36,597 bases of DNA from Cyclobacteriaceae bacterium (GTDB lineage Bacteria > Bacteroidota > Bacteroidia > Cytophagales > Cyclobacteriaceae). The position numbers were made by a program, and so were the translations under genes. The notes under the pieces were generated by a model. That model saw nothing but the letters and a program-made list of their open reading frames with translations, was not told the origin of the DNA and ran no database searches. This document shows positions 34,801-36,597 of the stretch, piece by piece. Position 1 is the stretch's first letter, and the number at the start of each line of letters is the position of its first letter. Where the stretch lies: NCBI GenBank assembly GCA_021648745.1, contig JAKISE010000027.1, positions 1-36,597 of the forward strand, read 5' to 3'.

Positions 34801-34808
34801 TACGTTTG
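34801..34808 (+). promoter_or_regulatory. Possible -7 box before the outer-membrane protein gene
   Basis: TACGTTTG matches the Bacteroidota TAnnTTTG element and lies 23 bp before the TTG start at 34832. A matching -33 box at normal spacing was not found, so this may be chance or a weak internal promoter. Confidence 0.3.
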
Positions 34809-34831
34809 TAATTCAATCTATAAAAGTTGTT

Positions 34832-35530
34832 TTGAATAAATTAATAGGCATAATCGGAATTCTTTTCGTTTCCACAGCAGTATTGGCACAAAATGCTAAT
34901 GACGATTATACAATTGAAAATACTTGGGGCATTACAAAGAATACTGCAAGTGGGTTAATTGGAGGTGTGGTATTCAAAAAAAGTATTAGAAATACATCCG
35001 GCAGTTTTACCACGTATGGTCTGGAACTTGTCAACTTTAAACACCCTGCCCAATTGAAAGCTGTAACAGGTACAGGAAATTCTTTTACTCTGGGCAAAGT
35101 CAATCATCTATTTGCAATACGCGGCCAGTATGGGCGTAATTATGTAGTGTTTCAAAAGGCTCCTCAACAAGGAGTACAAATAAGTTTAAACTTAGCCGTT
35201 GGCCCTTCTATAGGATTAGAAGCCCCTTATTATATAGAGTATAAGCAGTCTGTTCGTATTCCTTATGATCCTAGCATTCATTTCATCGAAGATATTACAG
35301 GGAGAGGATTTATTTTTCAAGGATTATTTAAGTCCAATATTATTATTGGTGCAAACATTAAAACATCGTTAAGCTTTGAATTTGGATCACTTAAATCTAG
35401 TGTGTCTGGTTTTGAAGCTGGCTTTTTATTAGATGCCTATGCTCGTAAAATTAATATGATGTCCACGGCTGAAAATTATGCGGTGTGGCCTACAGCATTT
35501 ATTACGCTTTTTTATGGCTCAAGAAAGTAG
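34832..35530 (+). CDS. Predicted small outer-membrane beta-barrel protein
   Basis: A 232-residue protein with a signal peptide (NKLIGIIGILFVSTAVLAQ) read from a TTG start; no ATG or GTG precedes the signal. The mature part alternates hydrophobic and polar residues (FTLGKVNHLFAIRGQYGRNY, GVQISLNLAVGPSIGLEA, IIIGANIKTSLSFEFGSL) and ends in AFITLFYGSRK, as expected for an eight- to ten-strand barrel. No named family was recognised. It lies 65 bp after the basic repeat protein and 47 bp before lipA, so the three are probably one transcript. Confidence 0.75.
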   Translation: MNKLIGIIGILFVSTAVLAQNANDDYTIENTWGITKNTASGLIGGVVFKKSIRNTSGSFTTYGLELVNFKHPAQLKAVTGTGNSFTLGKVNHLFAIRGQYGRNYVVFQKAPQQGVQISLNLAVGPSIGLEAPYYIEYKQSVRIPYDPSIHFIEDITGRGFIFQGLFKSNIIIGANIKTSLSFEFGSLKSSVSGFEAGFLLDAYARKINMMSTAENYAVWPTAFITLFYGSRK

Positions 35531-35577
35531 GTTTATATAGCTTCTTGTTATTTTTGCCTTCTCAAAATTATTTTGCA

Positions 35578-36456
35578 ATGGAAAGTGTTATCTCAAAACA
35601 GCCTAGAAAGAAAAAACCAGATTGGTTACGTGTAAAATTACCAGTTGGTAAGGAGTACGCCGAGGTTAGAAAATTAGTAGATAAGCATAAACTAAATACC
35701 ATTTGCGAAAGCGGCAATTGCCCTAATATGGGCGAATGTTGGGGTGCAGGTACTGCTACCTTTATGATATTAGGTAATGTTTGTACTAGAAGCTGTACTT
35801 TTTGTGCAGTAGCAACGGGTCGGCCACCTGAATATGATGTTGATGAACCAAAAAGAGTTGCTGAGGCAATTCATAATATGAAAGTGAAGCATGCTGTGCT
35901 CACTTCAGTTAATAGAGATGAACTTAAAGATAAAGGCGCTGAAATTTGGTATCAAACTGTTGTGGAAACAAAAAAGCTAAGCCCTGAAATTACAATTGAA
36001 ACATTAATTCCAGACGTTAAAACAAAATGGGATGCGCTTTATCGAATGATTGAAGGTGGGCAAGAAGTAATCTCTCATAATGTAGAAACGGTTAAAGAGC
36101 TTTATCGAAGGGTTCGCCCTCAGGCTAAGTACGAACGGAGCATGGAGCAGCTAAAACGTATTCATGATGTTGGTAGAAGAACTAAGTCAGGTATTATGCT
36201 TGGTTTGGGAGAAACGGACACTCAAGTTTTTGAAGCTATGGATGATTATGCCAAAGTAGGACTGAATATATTAACGCTTGGTCAATACTTGCAACCTACT
36301 AAAATGCACATAGAGGTAGCGGAGTTTGTTCACCCTGATAAATTTGCCATGTTTAAAGAAGAAGGGCTAAGTCGAGGAATTACTTATGTCGAGTCATCCC
36401 CCTTAGTACGTTCTAGCTACCATGCAGAGCGTCATGTAAACGTGCCGATCAACTAA
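35578..36456 (+). CDS. lipA: Lipoyl synthase
   Basis: A radical-SAM enzyme that inserts two sulfurs into protein-bound octanoate to make the lipoyl cofactor of 2-oxoacid dehydrogenases. The ATG at 35578 gives 292 residues. The auxiliary cluster cysteines are C43, C48 and C54 (CESGNCPNMGEC) and the radical-SAM set is C69, C73 and C76 (CTRSCTFC). The C-terminal serine ligand lies in SSPLVRSSYHA. An open frame extends upstream into the preceding gene but lacks family similarity. The cofactor it makes is needed by the complex containing the E1 encoded upstream at 29998. Confidence 0.97.
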   Translation: MESVISKQPRKKKPDWLRVKLPVGKEYAEVRKLVDKHKLNTICESGNCPNMGECWGAGTATFMILGNVCTRSCTFCAVATGRPPEYDVDEPKRVAEAIHNMKVKHAVLTSVNRDELKDKGAEIWYQTVVETKKLSPEITIETLIPDVKTKWDALYRMIEGGQEVISHNVETVKELYRRVRPQAKYERSMEQLKRIHDVGRRTKSGIMLGLGETDTQVFEAMDDYAKVGLNILTLGQYLQPTKMHIEVAEFVHPDKFAMFKEEGLSRGITYVESSPLVRSSYHAERHVNVPIN

Positions 36457-36486
36457 CCTTCTACTGTTAGCCTTCATCATTATCCG

Positions 36487-36508
36487 AGGTTCGTGTCTTC
36501 ACGACCCT
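36487..36508 (+). terminator. Hairpin after lipA
   Basis: agg-t-tcgtg and cacga-c-cct form an eight-pair stem with one mismatch and a tctt loop, 31 bp past the lipA stop, followed by attgaaaaaa rather than a T run. It may stop transcription or be part of an interspersed repeat. Nothing coding is visible from 36457 to the end. Confidence 0.4.
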
Positions 36509-36597
36509 ATTGAAAAAATATCATTCTATTCAACTTCTTGCAGTCTAGTGTAAAGAATCTTTAAAGGACGAACTAATTGGATTATAAGCAAAGTTAA

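Noticed and set aside
35485..35577. N-terminal extension of lipoyl synthase
   Set aside because: It overlaps the previous gene, is hydrophobic and unlike LipA; the ATG at 35578 gives the normal length.

Overview
The window comes from a low-GC, AT-rich Bacteroidota chromosome, most likely of the Cytophagales type. This is inferred from a TonB receptor with a carboxypeptidase-regulatory N-domain, a fused E1 alpha/beta 2-oxoacid dehydrogenase, TAnnTTTG-type promoter sequence, few visible Shine-Dalgarno sites and many Bacteroidota-type protein families. No rRNA, tRNA, CRISPR array, prophage or transposase gene was seen.

Layout. 1-2300 is a small accessory patch: a tyrosine recombinase, a structured non-coding flank, a zinc-ribbon protein and one copy of a 168-bp palindromic element. 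2302-10466 is a kynurenine-catabolism locus. Two genes are on the minus strand (2-aminomuconate semialdehyde dehydrogenase and an SDR lacking the catalytic Tyr/Lys). After a RelB/ParE-type toxin-antitoxin pair come 3-hydroxyanthranilate dioxygenase, ACMS decarboxylase, an O6-alkylguanine methyltransferase, a small membrane protein, kynureninase and kynurenine monooxygenase on the plus strand. Three of these junctions are one-base TAATG stop/start overlaps. Together the genes take kynurenine to 2-aminomuconate; tryptophan dioxygenase, kynurenine formamidase and the steps after 2-aminomuconate are not in the window.

10473-18637 holds a lipoprotein, an arginase-fold protein with two altered metal ligands coupled to an exported amine oxidase, an MtfA-like peptidase, a patatin-prmC pair, a membrane protein resembling a K+ channel pore but without the selectivity filter, and a YpdA-type flavoprotein. 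18772-22712 holds pyruvate carboxylase and a GNAT acetyltransferase.

22713-26206 is rich in repeats. It has an exact second copy of the 168-bp element, a 58-bp perfect-arm palindrome, a TonB receptor under a TPP riboswitch with a recognisable Bacteroidota promoter, and a 357-bp inverted-repeat element whose ends match the palindrome. The riboswitch-receptor unit therefore lies between inverted copies of the same short sequence. 26207-29849 is a minus-strand gene run (M16 peptidase, ispF, mnmD-like, pnuC-like, NadR-like kinase).

29998-36456 runs on the plus strand: a fused E1 dehydrogenase, a very basic, repeat-rich secreted protein of 909 residues, a small predicted outer-membrane protein and lipA. 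LipA makes the lipoyl cofactor needed by the complex to which E1 belongs, and E1 uses the TPP sensed by the riboswitch, so cofactor supply is a common thread in this half.
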